Assembly: GCA_003252385.1 (NCBI GenBank)
Contig: QKEH01000019.1
Location: 1 to 64,000, forward strand
Length of the DNA: 64,000 nt
Source of the DNA: Bacteroidota bacterium
GTDB taxonomy: Bacteria; Bacteroidota; Bacteroidia; Bacteroidales; UBA10428
Direction of reading: 5' to 3'
Every line of letters begins with the position of its first letter. Positions within the stretch are counted from its first letter, which is position 1. Below the pieces are notes generated by a model. That model saw nothing but the letters and a program-made list of their open reading frames with translations, did no database searches and was not told where the DNA came from. Shown piece by piece: positions 27,589 through 37,359 of the stretch. The translations under genes were made by a program, and so were the position numbers.

Positions 27589-28572
27589 TTGGATTTAGCA
27601 CCCTATATACGCGACTTAATTTTATTGAATGAATGCGTAATACTTCGTGGGGTTGGCGGGTTTGAAACCACTTACAAACAGGCCAAACTGGATCGTAGCC
27701 GCAACACCATAGCCCCTCCTAGCAAAAGAATAATTTTTCATCCCGAATGGATTCAGGATAACCGGGTATTGGAGGAACACCTGACCAAAATGTTGGGAAT
27801 CAGTCGGGAGGAAGCTTCAGATCAGGTGGATCGTTTTAGCCACGAGTTCTACCAAAAATTAAAAACTGAAGGAACCGTCTTGTTAGAGGGGATTGGAGAA
27901 TTTCGTTTCAACGAACGTTCGGTGGTACAATTTACGGAGTTGGATCAAACCAACTATTTGGCCGATTCGTTTGGATTGGAGGTGCTCGATATAATACCCG
28001 TAGCTGAAATCCAACCTGCCACCCAGCCGGAAGAGTTACAACCGGTAACGCTTTCCGGTCGGAAATTAACCGGCTGGTATGTTACTATCGGTGTTTTGGT
28101 ATTGGTGGTGGCCGTAACATTGATCATCCTTCTTTCGCAGCAGCAGCAAATGAGCAACCTGGGGTGGCCCTGGTCGGGTAAAACAACTACCGCTGACGAG
28201 GTATGGGTGCTCGGGTCGGCCGATACCCTTGTAAGCGATACAGTTCTTCAATCCATTGAAAACAGTTTAGATCGGCAAACTACGCCACAGCATGCACTGG
28301 CACTGCCTTCGACGGAACAGGTTAAAGACGGAAGCGTCAGTGAAGCAAACTATCTTTTAATCGCGGGTAGTTTTAAGAATAACCGAAATGCCGAACTCCT
28401 GCGCGACCAGTTGATTCGGAAAGGATTTAAGGCCGAAGTCCGCGAAACAGGGATCAATTTTCGTGTCATCATCGGACAGTTTGCCGACAGGCAACAAGCC
28501 ATTCAGGAGCTGAGACGCATGCGTTCGCAACTCGATCAATCGGTGTGGTTGTTGGAGGAAAATCTTAAGTAA
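27589..28572 (+). CDS. HU-like domain / transmembrane / SPOR domain protein
   Basis: About 327 residues in three parts. The N-terminal 130 residues (APYIRDLILLNECVILRGVGGFE and on) resemble the CCDC81-like prokaryotic HU fold. One transmembrane helix follows (GWYVTIGVLVLVVAVTLII). The C-terminal SPOR domain (NYLLIAGSFKNNRNAELL to the end) normally binds denuded peptidoglycan at the division site. The topology puts the HU-like part in the cytoplasm and SPOR in the periplasm. A link between nucleoid, or another ligand, and septal cell wall is possible but unproven. No ATG suits the start; TTG at 27589 (MDLAPYIRD) follows the -7 box by 33 bases and is my choice. Confidence 0.75.
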   Translation: MDLAPYIRDLILLNECVILRGVGGFETTYKQAKLDRSRNTIAPPSKRIIFHPEWIQDNRVLEEHLTKMLGISREEASDQVDRFSHEFYQKLKTEGTVLLEGIGEFRFNERSVVQFTELDQTNYLADSFGLEVLDIIPVAEIQPATQPEELQPVTLSGRKLTGWYVTIGVLVLVVAVTLIILLSQQQQMSNLGWPWSGKTTTADEVWVLGSADTLVSDTVLQSIENSLDRQTTPQHALALPSTEQVKDGSVSEANYLLIAGSFKNNRNAELLRDQLIRKGFKAEVRETGINFRVIIGQFADRQQAIQELRRMRSQLDQSVWLLEENLK

Positions 28573-28574
28573 AG

Positions 28575-30044
28575 TTAATTGAGGTACACGAAGCGATTAA
28601 CAAATCGGTGTTCTATTTCATTCTCCAGGATAACATCCAGATAATAATACTGGTTAGCTGCTAATGAAGTTTGTGCTTCAAAACTTATAATAGCTCTTTC
28701 ATCTCTTGAAGAGTAGGTATCTGCAATAATTTCTAAATTAATAATGGTTCCATCTGTATCGTTAATCAATTTGGCTGATGCTATTTTACTATAGCTCCAG
28801 TAATATGTAAAGAAGTTCGTTGCAGAGGTTATTCCTGTATTTATATTGTCTGAATGGTCGTTTACAGATCTAAGATGTTTTCTTACAAAACGTACCCCGT
28901 AACTGTTTCGTATGCCTGTTTCAGAAGTTATGGTAAAATATTTGTCTTGATAATAGTTGTCAGGTTCATTAGGAATTGGATCTATGCTGGCATTCTCTGA
29001 GATGGTCAAGGAAGGTGAGATATTAGTCAGGTCAACATCGGCCCACACATAGCATAATAAATAATTATCTGTCATTAATCCTGATCTGTCATTCGGGTGG
29101 TATACAGCATAATATCTGCCGTCATCTATTGTAGTCCATAATTGATCTGGAAACTCAAAGGTCTCAAATCGTGCTGCTGTATTTTGAAATTGAATTGGAT
29201 AGTATTCCCGGTTACCTAGGGGATCAATCAGTATAAGATTATTAGTGTCATTCAAATTGGTAATTGTAAGGTTGGAGTTCGGATCAAGTATATACCCTTC
29301 TTGTATCAATGGTGAAAAGTAAGCCTCCCTATATTCTTGGTAATCATAGTATTCATGATAGGGAATGGTAAAGGAAATTTGGTTAGTTTCTGATATTTGC
29401 CCTTCATAGGAGTTTTCCATATTAATGGAAACCGCATTCATTCCCCTTATCTTGTTAACTGCTACTTCATAGTATTTTGTATCTCCATTCTCGGCAGTAA
29501 CAATAAAATTAAACGGATAATTGAAATTTAGTGGTGTGGAGCAATCGGGACTAATGCTAGCTCCTACTGGGAGCTCAATCTGCACTGTTAAGGCAGAAAT
29601 GTCTTGCGATTGATATACATCCAAAGTAATCAGGTTTTCAGATAGCGTGGTTTGTATTTCCTCTATGGTAAATGACTGAATGTTGTTGTAACTCCATCCA
29701 ATCAGTTCAACAATAATGGAATAGATCCTAATATCGCCGTTCTCAGCAGTTACTTGGAATTCACTAATTTCAGTGAAATCAATTGGATCATCGCAACTTG
29801 GAACTATCTGTGCACCTTGGGGTAGGCGCACAACTACTTGTCTGTCATCGATTGATTGGTCATTACTTGCAAAAAGAATTACTTCGTTGCTTTCATGATT
29901 AACTTGGCAACTTATGCCATCAATGGATATCTGAAGGATTTTGTTTTCGGCATTAGCTATAGGGTTCTCAGATTCTTTATCCTTATTACATGAGACAAAT
30001 GCCAAAAAGAGAAAAGCTGTGGTTAGTTGTAAAATAGGTTTCAT
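28575..30044 (-). CDS. DUF5018-like repeat lipoprotein, AT-rich
   Basis: About 489 residues. The signal is MKPILQLTTAFLFLAFVSC, with the lipidated cysteine at 19 when started at 30044. Two related beta-rich modules each end in a VTAENGD motif followed by an aromatic strand (about residues 40-120 and 122-210). They resemble DUF5018-type immunoglobulin-like repeats of Bacteroidota surface lipoproteins. The remainder is unrecognised. The gene is strikingly AT-rich: hand counts of two 60-base lines gave about 30-37% GC, against 58% for a sampled metG line. This suggests recent acquisition or relaxed selection. Function is unknown; surface adhesion or glycan contact is possible. Confidence 0.65.
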   Translation of the reverse strand: MKPILQLTTAFLFLAFVSCNKDKESENPIANAENKILQISIDGISCQVNHESNEVILFASNDQSIDDRQVVVRLPQGAQIVPSCDDPIDFTEISEFQVTAENGDIRIYSIIVELIGWSYNNIQSFTIEEIQTTLSENLITLDVYQSQDISALTVQIELPVGASISPDCSTPLNFNYPFNFIVTAENGDTKYYEVAVNKIRGMNAVSINMENSYEGQISETNQISFTIPYHEYYDYQEYREAYFSPLIQEGYILDPNSNLTITNLNDTNNLILIDPLGNREYYPIQFQNTAARFETFEFPDQLWTTIDDGRYYAVYHPNDRSGLMTDNYLLCYVWADVDLTNISPSLTISENASIDPIPNEPDNYYQDKYFTITSETGIRNSYGVRFVRKHLRSVNDHSDNINTGITSATNFFTYYWSYSKIASAKLINDTDGTIINLEIIADTYSSRDERAIISFEAQTSLAANQYYYLDVILENEIEHRFVNRFVYLN

Positions 30045-30166
30045 AAGAAATAGAGCGGATAGTTTCAAGGTTCCTACGAAGACTTTTGGAAAAGGTTCTT
30101 GAAGCATACATAAAACCTAGTAATATACTTTTTCCTATGTACCAGTTTAATGCCTGTAGAAAGAAA

Positions 30167-32200
30167 TTAACTTATACAGCTACCTGGTTTAACCTGAACC
30201 TCAGGCCCAATCATCTTCAGGGTTCCATCTGCATCCTCAACCATCAAAATCATACCTTTCGATTCAATGCCTTTAATGTTCCGGGGCTCCAGGTTTAAAA
30301 GCAGAGTCACCTGCTTGCCGATGATCTTATCAGGTTCAAAATACTCCGCAATTCCCGAAACTACTGTACGTTGATCGACGCCGGTATCTACTTTAAGTTT
30401 CAGGAGTTTTTTGGTTTTTGCCACTTTTTCAGCTTCCAGTATGGTACCAATACGAATATCCATCTTCATAAAATCGTCGTAGGAAACCGCAGGTTTTTGA
30501 ATTGCTACCTGTTGCTGCTGAGCTGCATTTTGTAATTTGGTTTGTTCCAGCTTTTTCAGTTGGGCATCCATCTCCGAGTCTTCAATTTTCCCAAATAATA
30601 GCCCTGCCTGATTGATTTTATGACCTGTCTGCAACAGGTTGGTGTTGCCAAGGGTGTTCCAGTCGATAGCTTCAATATTTAAAAATTCGCGCAGTTTAAC
30701 TACCGTTTTAGGAAGGAAAGGTTCCATCAGGGTCGAAAGGCTGGCAGTTATTTGCAGCGAAATATTCATGATGGTCTTTACCCGTTCCGGATTGCTTTTC
30801 TGCAATGCCCAGGGTTCGGTATCTGCCAGGTACTTGTTGCCCAGCCGTGCCAGTTCCATGGCGTTTTTGAGTGCTTCTCTCAGCCGGAATTGTTCCATGC
30901 TGCTTTCCACAGACGCTTTTATTTGTGCAATGGCGTTAAGCGTTTCGTTATCGAAAGCGGTTAGTTCGCCACGCTCAGGCACCTCTCCTCCATAGTACTT
31001 ATGGGTAAGCACTACCGAGCGGTTCACAAAATTGCCCAGTATGGCAACCAGCTCGTTGTTGTTACGAGCCTGCAGATCCTTCCAGGTAAAGTCGTTGTCC
31101 TTGGTCTCCGGTGCATTGGCACAAAGCACATAGCGAAGCACATCTTCCTTGCCGGGGAAGTCTTCGAGGTACTCATGCAGCCATACGGCCCAGTTGCGAG
31201 AGGTGGATATCTTCTCGCCTTCCAGATTTAAAAATTCATTCGAAGGAACATTTTCGGGGAGTATATAGCTGCCTTCTGCCTTCAGCATCGCAGGGAATAT
31301 TATACAGTGAAAAACAATATTGTCCTTACCAATGAAATGGATCAAACGAGTATCCTTCTGTTTCCAGTATTTTTCCCAATCCGGAGTAAATTCTTTGGTA
31401 GCCGAGATGTATCCGATTGGCGCATCGAACCAAACATAGAGTACTTTGCCATCGGCACCCTCAACGGGTACGGGAATTCCCCAGTTCAAGTCGCGACTCA
31501 CCGCTCGGGGCTGCAATCCGGCATCAATCCACGATTTGCATTGCCCGTATACATTTGGACGCCAATGTGTATTCTCGCTTAAAATCCATTGTTTCAGAAA
31601 AGCTTCGTACTGATCGAGTGGCAGAAACCAGTGTTTGGTATCCTTTAAAGTTGGAGTGCTTCCAGATAGGGTCGATTTGGGATTGAGCAAATCGGTGGCG
31701 TTTAAGGAGGTGCCGCAGGCTTCACATTGGTCGCCGTAGGCTCTGTCGTTTCCGCATTTGGGGCATGTGCCAATAATATAGCGGTCGGCTAAAAACTGTT
31801 GGGCTTCCTCATCGAAATACTGCTGGGTGGTTTTTTCGATGAATTTTCCTTTGTCGTATAAGGTTCTGAAAAAGTCCGAAGCAGTTTTTGCATGTGTTTC
31901 ACTGGTTGTTCGCGAATAGATATCGAATTCGATACCAAAATCGGCAAAAGCCTTCTTATTAATTTTATGATAACGGTCTACGATGTCCTGGGGAGTAACA
32001 CCTTCTTGTTTTGCTTTAATGGTAATTGGCACACCATGCTCATCCGAACCACAAACAAACAGAACTTCTTCTGCCTTCATCCGCAGATACCGCACATAAA
32101 TATCGGCCGGAACGTAAACTCCTGCCAAATGGCCAATGTGAACAGGGCCGTTGGCATAGGGAAGTGCTGCAGTAATCAGGTGGCGTTTGTAGTCTGTCAT
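30167..32200 (-). CDS. metG: Methionyl-tRNA synthetase
   Basis: A 677-residue class I synthetase charging initiator and elongator tRNA-Met. [16 protein letters not shown] is the HIGH motif, and [11 protein letters not shown] is the KMSKS-equivalent loop. A four-cysteine zinc knuckle ([18 protein letters not shown]) is near residue 150. The C-terminal 110 residues form an OB-fold tRNA-binding domain ([18 protein letters not shown]) that dimerises MetRS. All parts are complete. The -7 box is about 78 bases upstream, giving a leader of roughly 70 bases. Confidence 0.97.
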   Translation of the reverse strand: MTDYKRHLITAALPYANGPVHIGHLAGVYVPADIYVRYLRMKAEEVLFVCGSDEHGVPITIKAKQEGVTPQDIVDRYHKINKKAFADFGIEFDIYSRTTSETHAKTASDFFRTLYDKGKFIEKTTQQYFDEEAQQFLADRYIIGTCPKCGNDRAYGDQCEACGTSLNATDLLNPKSTLSGSTPTLKDTKHWFLPLDQYEAFLKQWILSENTHWRPNVYGQCKSWIDAGLQPRAVSRDLNWGIPVPVEGADGKVLYVWFDAPIGYISATKEFTPDWEKYWKQKDTRLIHFIGKDNIVFHCIIFPAMLKAEGSYILPENVPSNEFLNLEGEKISTSRNWAVWLHEYLEDFPGKEDVLRYVLCANAPETKDNDFTWKDLQARNNNELVAILGNFVNRSVVLTHKYYGGEVPERGELTAFDNETLNAIAQIKASVESSMEQFRLREALKNAMELARLGNKYLADTEPWALQKSNPERVKTIMNISLQITASLSTLMEPFLPKTVVKLREFLNIEAIDWNTLGNTNLLQTGHKINQAGLLFGKIEDSEMDAQLKKLEQTKLQNAAQQQQVAIQKPAVSYDDFMKMDIRIGTILEAEKVAKTKKLLKLKVDTGVDQRTVVSGIAEYFEPDKIIGKQVTLLLNLEPRNIKGIESKGMILMVEDADGTLKMIGPEVQVKPGSCIS

Positions 32201-32277
32201 GATATAGTTATTTAATCGCTCAGTGTGCGTGTAAGTTTTGTATATTCACTCCCGTTTAAGCAACGGAAATGGTCCCG

Positions 32278-32285
32278 CAAAGATA
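32278..32285 (-). promoter_or_regulatory. -7 box TATCTTTG of metG
   Basis: Exact TAnnTTTG on the minus strand, 77 bases before the metG ATG, in the divergent region shared with the S66 peptidase gene. Confidence 0.55.
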
Positions 32286-32325
32286 GGGAAATGCAGTATT
32301 CTAGGAAATAGCACAGAGAACAACC

Positions 32326-33237
32326 ATGCAAAGTCAGCAAAAAATGCCCACGCTGAAGGCCGGCGATCAAATACGCATTGTGGCTCCGGCCAGCGCAGTA
32401 GAAGAATCGTACATCGAAAATACAATCGAATCGCTGGAGGGTCTTGGATACCAGGTGACCTTGGGAAAACACCTGATGCAAAGATACCATCAGTTTGCCG
32501 GAACCGACCAGCAACGACTTTCCGATTTTCAGGAGGCGCTGGACGACCCACAGGTTCAGGCTATTTTTTGTGCCCGTGGAGGATACGGTTCGGTTCGTAT
32601 TATCGACCGTCTGAATTTTGACCGATTTCAATCGGCACCTAAATGGATAGCAGGCTTTAGCGATATTACGGTTTTTCACGCGCATATTAATTGCCACATG
32701 GGGCTGCCCACGTTACATGCCCCTATGCCGGTTAATTTTTCAAGTACTTTTTTTCAGGAGAATCTCAAACAGCTTAATCGGCTATTACAGAACGATAAAC
32801 CCAAAATTCAGTTTCTTCCGGATAGTTTAAATATGGCAGGGAAAGCAACTGGCCACCTAGTTGGTGGAAATCTGTCCATCCTATACAGCCTACAAGCTAC
32901 CCCTTACGAATTGGACACCCATCAGGCTATATTGTTTATTGAAGATGTGGGTGAACAACTCTATCACTTGGATCGCATGATGAATAACTTTCGGCTATCG
33001 TGCAAATTCAATCAGTTAAGTGGCCTGGTGGTTGGCGATTTCTCCGAGATGAAAGACAAGAAAAGGCCTTTTGGGAAGAATTTTCGCGAGATTATTGCAG
33101 AGTACTTTTTCGGTATGAATATTCCCGTAGCCTTCAATTTTCCGGCGGGTCATACCGAAAACCATGTGCCTCTCCGTTTGGGCTCCGCGGTCGATTTTCA
33201 GGTTCATGCCAACGGAGCCAGTATCACCTATTTGTAA
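32326..33237 (+). CDS. LD-carboxypeptidase (peptidase family S66)
   Basis: A 303-residue serine peptidase of the LdcA/MccF family. The nucleophile Ser112 lies in AGFSDITVFH. The family Glu is in FIEDVGEQLYHLDRM (about 205) and the His in GHTENHVPLRLG (about 283), completing the Ser-Glu-His triad. The family removes the terminal D-Ala from murein tetrapeptides during cell-wall recycling (LdcA) or cleaves microcin C-type adducts (MccF). With no signal peptide, a cytoplasmic recycling role is likely. yraN lies about 110 bases downstream, past an inverted repeat. Sequence alone does not separate the two subfamilies. Confidence 0.9.
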   Translation: MQSQQKMPTLKAGDQIRIVAPASAVEESYIENTIESLEGLGYQVTLGKHLMQRYHQFAGTDQQRLSDFQEALDDPQVQAIFCARGGYGSVRIIDRLNFDRFQSAPKWIAGFSDITVFHAHINCHMGLPTLHAPMPVNFSSTFFQENLKQLNRLLQNDKPKIQFLPDSLNMAGKATGHLVGGNLSILYSLQATPYELDTHQAILFIEDVGEQLYHLDRMMNNFRLSCKFNQLSGLVVGDFSEMKDKKRPFGKNFREIIAEYFFGMNIPVAFNFPAGHTENHVPLRLGSAVDFQVHANGASITYL

Positions 33238-33242
33238 CTGGC

Positions 33243-33273
33243 GACCCATTGACCGGGAGCAGGACAATGGGTC
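33243..33273. repeat. Inverted repeat after the S66 peptidase gene
   Basis: A 9-bp perfect stem GACCCATTG/CAATGGGTC with a 13-base loop, six bases after the stop codon. It lacks an adjacent T tract, so it may be a weak terminator or an mRNA 3'-end stabiliser. Confidence 0.45.
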
Positions 33274-33348
33274 AACTCGCATTCGTCGCACAATTTTTTG
33301 AGAAATTGGCTAACTTCATGTAAGCAGATAATTTTTAGTCAGCAGCTT

Positions 33349-33708
33349 ATGGCTCCCACAGTTGAGATTGGTCAAAAAGGCGAAATGCTTGCCGCCGAAC
33401 ACCTGGTTCGAAAGGGTTATAAGTTGATTAGTTTAAACTGGAGGTACAAACATAAAGAGATCGATATCCTGGCATACGATCAACATACTTTGGTGGTGGT
33501 TGAGGTGAAACTCCGAAGTAGCTCCGAATATGGTGAACCCAGTGAATTTGTCACCTTAAAAAAACAAAGATTTTTGGTTGAGGCTGCCGAGGCCTACCTG
33601 GAAACACTTTCAACTGCTCCTGAAGTTCGCTTCGATATCGTTTCCATTGTGGGGCATTCGGGTAATTTCCTGATTGATCATATCGAGGATGCCTTCAACC
33701 CTTCATAA
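33349..33708 (+). CDS. YraN family protein (UPF0102), nuclease-fold
   Basis: A 119-residue protein with the YraN arrangement: an N-terminal helix GQKGEMLAAEHLVRKGY, then KEIDILAYD and VVVEVKLRS. Together these give the E...D...ExK pattern of a PD-(D/E)XK nuclease fold (a Holliday-junction-resolvase-like core). Biochemical function is not established. The longest frame begins at 33298, but the ATG at 33349 (MAPTVEIGQ) fits the family N-terminus. It lies downstream of the S66 peptidase gene. Confidence 0.88.
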   Translation: MAPTVEIGQKGEMLAAEHLVRKGYKLISLNWRYKHKEIDILAYDQHTLVVVEVKLRSSSEYGEPSEFVTLKKQRFLVEAAEAYLETLSTAPEVRFDIVSIVGHSGNFLIDHIEDAFNPS

Positions 33709-33972
33709 AGGGGATGCAATTACCGATATAGTTTAGGGTACTATCCACGTCGGGTAAATTTTTTCTGAAATTCTTGATATTGTGAACAACTCATTCCGGT
33801 GAAAAGTAAAATATCACTGGAATTTGCTTTACTTTCGGAGTGTTAAAAATGGTTCTTTGCCCGGTTTGAAAGGATTTAACGGCAAATGCTGTAAATTTTT
33901 CACCTTGTAAAGAGGCAATATTTTTACTTATTTTACTTTATTATGATTTAAGTCTTGCTATTGGGCGAGTAT

Positions 33973-34944
33973 ATGAAGTACCTACAATACACAAAAAAAT
34001 TACTGCTGCTGATTTGGAGTGTGTCCCTTGGCGGGTTAGTGCATGCACAACAAATCCCCCAGGTATCCCATTTTATGTACGATAACCTGCGAACCAATCC
34101 GGGCAGTGCCGGAAGTATGGACATGGTTTGCTTAACCGGGATTTCCCGGTTGGGTTTGGTGGGGATTCCCGGAGCACAAAATAACCTCATATTCAGTGCC
34201 GAGGCGCCTTTTAAAATATTGGGCACCAAGCACGGAGTGGGTATGTCGTTTTATAACGATGTAATTGGGTATAATAAAGATATCAATCTGCAATTGGCCT
34301 ATGCCTATCGCTTTACTATTGGAGATGGTACCCTGGGCGTGGGATTGAATGTTGGACTGATAGAAAAAAATCTCGACAGTCCTTCGTGGATAACCTCAAC
34401 CGGAGCGACCGATGACAGTTCTATCCCGGTTGGTGGAGATAATAAAATGGCTTTTGGTTTAGGTGCCGGCATGTTCTATCGAACAGAGGATATTTATTTT
34501 GGAATTGCAGCGCTTAACTTAAACCAACCGGAAATCATTCAGCAAACGACCAGCAATCAGAATAATTCAGAATCAAATTATAACCTTACTCCCCATGTTT
34601 ACGTAACTTCTGGTTACAACATGCAGTTGAGTAATCCGGCATGGGAATTACGGCCGGCGGTTCTTTTAAAATCTGATTTAATCACAACCGACCTGGATGC
34701 TAACCTTACGGCCATGTACAATAAAAAAGTATGGGGAGGCGTTAGCTACAGGGTTGCAGGAGCCGTGGTACTTATGGCCGGGCTCGAAGTTTTTGAGGGG
34801 CTTAAAATTGGGTATTCTTACGATGTGCAAACTACTTCGTTAATTCGGTATACCCAGGGAACCCATGAGATAGTTGCGAATTATTGCTTTAAAATTGGAG
34901 TGGAAAAGGCACCCCAAAAATACAAGAGCATTAGGTTTTTATAA
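33973..34944 (+). CDS. porP: Type IX secretion PorP/SprF family outer-membrane protein
   Basis: About 323 residues with a cleavable signal peptide (ends VHAQ near residue 26) and a beta-barrel body. The mature start QQIPQVSHFMYDNLRTNPGSAG is the PorP/SprF signature. PorP-family proteins sit in the outer membrane and link the type IX apparatus (and, in gliding species, adhesin export) to the PorK/N ring. It is directly upstream of gldKLMN in the order porP-K-L-M-N known from Porphyromonas, and is likely co-transcribed with them across a 71-base gap. The ATG at 33973 is preferred to 33955 because it starts the signal peptide. Confidence 0.92.
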   Translation: MKYLQYTKKLLLLIWSVSLGGLVHAQQIPQVSHFMYDNLRTNPGSAGSMDMVCLTGISRLGLVGIPGAQNNLIFSAEAPFKILGTKHGVGMSFYNDVIGYNKDINLQLAYAYRFTIGDGTLGVGLNVGLIEKNLDSPSWITSTGATDDSSIPVGGDNKMAFGLGAGMFYRTEDIYFGIAALNLNQPEIIQQTTSNQNNSESNYNLTPHVYVTSGYNMQLSNPAWELRPAVLLKSDLITTDLDANLTAMYNKKVWGGVSYRVAGAVVLMAGLEVFEGLKIGYSYDVQTTSLIRYTQGTHEIVANYCFKIGVEKAPQKYKSIRFL

Positions 34945-35015
34945 AAAATTAATTAAATTTATATACGATTTAATTTCGACTAGAAAATAGTTATTTCAGA
35001 TAAATTCCTTTGATT

Positions 35016-36350
35016 ATGAAAAAGATTATTTCTTTTGGTTTCGTATGTGCCATACTCCTGGTCACAAGCTGTTCTGTTGGAGGAGGTGGCGAGCTTACCG
35101 GTGTTGCCGGTAGGGCGAAATACTTTGAGCCAGATCCTTACGGGATGATTTTCGTGCCGCAGGGTAGTTTTACGATGGGGTTGAACGACCAGGATGTGCC
35201 TTGGGCGCAAAACACCTATTCTCGTACGGTAACCGTGGATCCGTTTTGGATGGATGAAACTGAAATTACCAACAACGAATACCGACAGTTCGTCTTTTGG
35301 GTACGGGATTCGATTATGCGAAGAATGTTAGGTGAAGTGATTGATGATTTCGTGATTTCAGAGGATCAGTTTGGGAATCCGATTGAACCCCCCAATCTGA
35401 ACTGGGATATGCGTATTGATTTTCGAGATGAAGAAGTCAATGAAACGCTTAGCGATTTGTTTTACAACGAACAGGAACGCTTTTCCGGCAAAAAGGAAAT
35501 CGATACCCGAAAATTACAATACGAATACTACTGGGTAGATTTGAAACAGGCTGCTCGCAAATCGAATCGTTATAACTATCAAACGAAGGAATATGAAGGT
35601 TTTGTGACTAATGCCGATGGCGAACGCGTAGAGATTCAGGATCGTTCCAGTTTCATCATTCGCGAAGTGGTAAATATATACCCCGACACACTGGTTTGGA
35701 TTGCCGACTTTACCTATTCATTTAACGAACCCTTAACCACACGCTATTTCTGGCACCCTGCATACGACAACTATCCGGTTGTTGGTGTTACCTGGAAACA
35801 GGCCAGTGCTTTTTGCCGGTGGCGTTCCAACTTTCTGAACGCTGGTTTGGCTGCTTCGGGTCAACCTCCCGTACACGATTATCATTTGCCCAGCGAATCG
35901 GAGTGGGAATATGCAGCACGGGGCGGTCTGGAACACTCCATGTATCCATGGGGCGGTTATTATACCCGTAATAAAGAGGGGTGCTTTTTAGCCAACTTCA
36001 AACCTTTGCGCGGTAATTATATCGACGATGGCGGATCGGTGACTTTGGGAGTAGGAACTTATCAGCCGAATGAATATGGTTTGTACGATATGGCTGGAAA
36101 CGTGGCCGAATGGACTAAAAATGCCTTCGATGAATCCGCGTATGTTTTTACACACGATTTAAATCCTGATTATTACTACAATGCGCTTCCCGACGATCCT
36201 CCAGTCTTGAAACGGAAGGTGATTCGTGGTGGTTCCTGGAAAGATATTGCTTTCTTCATGCAAAATGGTGCACGTACCTATGAATATCAGGATACTGCAA
36301 AATCGTACATTGGTTTCCGGTGTGTCAGACCTTACCTGGGATCAAATTAA
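35016..36350 (+). CDS. gldK: Type IX secretion lipoprotein GldK/PorK
   Basis: About 444 residues. The lipoprotein signal ends LLVTSC with the cysteine at 19. The body is a formylglycine-generating-enzyme-like (sulfatase-modifying factor) fold, with YGMIFVPQGSFTMG and MDETEITNNEYRQF near the start and VIRGGSWKD and SYIGFRCVR at the end. GldK/PorK forms a periplasmic ring with GldN/PorN under the outer membrane and has no known enzymatic role. The ATG at 35016 starts the signal; the TTG at 35010 is unlikely. It is second in the porP-gldKLMN operon. Confidence 0.96.
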   Translation: MKKIISFGFVCAILLVTSCSVGGGGELTGVAGRAKYFEPDPYGMIFVPQGSFTMGLNDQDVPWAQNTYSRTVTVDPFWMDETEITNNEYRQFVFWVRDSIMRRMLGEVIDDFVISEDQFGNPIEPPNLNWDMRIDFRDEEVNETLSDLFYNEQERFSGKKEIDTRKLQYEYYWVDLKQAARKSNRYNYQTKEYEGFVTNADGERVEIQDRSSFIIREVVNIYPDTLVWIADFTYSFNEPLTTRYFWHPAYDNYPVVGVTWKQASAFCRWRSNFLNAGLAASGQPPVHDYHLPSESEWEYAARGGLEHSMYPWGGYYTRNKEGCFLANFKPLRGNYIDDGGSVTLGVGTYQPNEYGLYDMAGNVAEWTKNAFDESAYVFTHDLNPDYYYNALPDDPPVLKRKVIRGGSWKDIAFFMQNGARTYEYQDTAKSYIGFRCVRPYLGSN

Positions 36351-36383
36351 GGGTAACAACTAGCTAAACAAATTTCACAAAGT

Positions 36384-37325
36384 ATGATCAACATAACGGA
36401 TATTGTTCAGAGTTCGGGTTGGAAGAACTTTATGGCCAAATTGTATGGGATGGGGGCAACGGTGGTTATCGTTGGTGCTCTGTTTAAAATCAACCATTGG
36501 CCAGGAGGTTCTTTAGTTATTACTCTCGGGCTGCTCACGGAGGCAGTTATCTTCTTCTTTTCATCGTTTGAACCCTTGCATGAGGAATTGGACTGGACTC
36601 TGGTATATCCCGAATTAGCAGGACTCTCTGATCCGGATGAAATTGAAAATTTCAAAGAACGGAAAGTTATTGAAGAAGGCGGGCGTTCTATAGAACGCAT
36701 CGAGGAGGTGGTTGGAAAAGCCGCCGGAGGTATGGATGAGATGGCTCTAAGTAGGCTGGGTGATAGTTTTTCCAAATTATCGAAGACAGCAGAAGGTCTG
36801 ACTGATTTGAGCAGAGCAACAGCAGCCTCGGACGATTTTGTTAAAAATCTTCAGGGTGCTGCTACTTCTATTGGAGGTCTTACCGAAGCTTATAGTGCTA
36901 CAACAGAATCGATTAAGGAATCGACCACCAGTTTAACCAGTTCATACTTTGATGCTGCAACAAAAATCGCTCAATCGGGACAGAACATTGCCGATTCTTA
37001 CCAGGCGATAGCCACGACCATTCAGGAGGAGCAAAAAAATATTAGCCTGGGAAGTAAGGAGCATGAAGCTCAAATTGAAAAACTCAACAAAAGTCTATCT
37101 GACCTGAATACGGTATATGAGTCGCAAATACGGGAAACCCAAAACCATATGAAAGGATCAGCTGAATTGTACAGCGGTTTGCAATCGATGATTAGCAACC
37201 TCAAAGATTCAGTTGTAGAGACCAATAAGTACAAAGACGAAATGACCAAGTTAAAACAAAGCATTGCGTCGCTTAATGGTATCTATGGGAACATGCTTTC
37301 CACCATGGACGAGCTGACGAAATAA
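36384..37325 (+). CDS. gldL: Type IX secretion motor subunit GldL/PorL
   Basis: A 313-residue inner-membrane protein. Two helices (about 20-36 and 43-61) are followed by a long coiled-coil cytoplasmic tail rich in Ser, Thr, Glu and Lys. The second helix contains Glu53 (LLTEAVIFFF), matching the conserved membrane-embedded glutamate that couples proton flow in GldL. With GldM it forms the rotary motor that powers type IX export. It starts 33 bases after gldK. The tail is unusually repetitive in Thr-Ser-rich heptads but shows no breaks. Confidence 0.95.
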   Translation: MINITDIVQSSGWKNFMAKLYGMGATVVIVGALFKINHWPGGSLVITLGLLTEAVIFFFSSFEPLHEELDWTLVYPELAGLSDPDEIENFKERKVIEEGGRSIERIEEVVGKAAGGMDEMALSRLGDSFSKLSKTAEGLTDLSRATAASDDFVKNLQGAATSIGGLTEAYSATTESIKESTTSLTSSYFDAATKIAQSGQNIADSYQAIATTIQEEQKNISLGSKEHEAQIEKLNKSLSDLNTVYESQIRETQNHMKGSAELYSGLQSMISNLKDSVVETNKYKDEMTKLKQSIASLNGIYGNMLSTMDELTK

Positions 37326-37359
37326 ACCGTAATCAAGGAATAAGAGATCTCAACAACTT

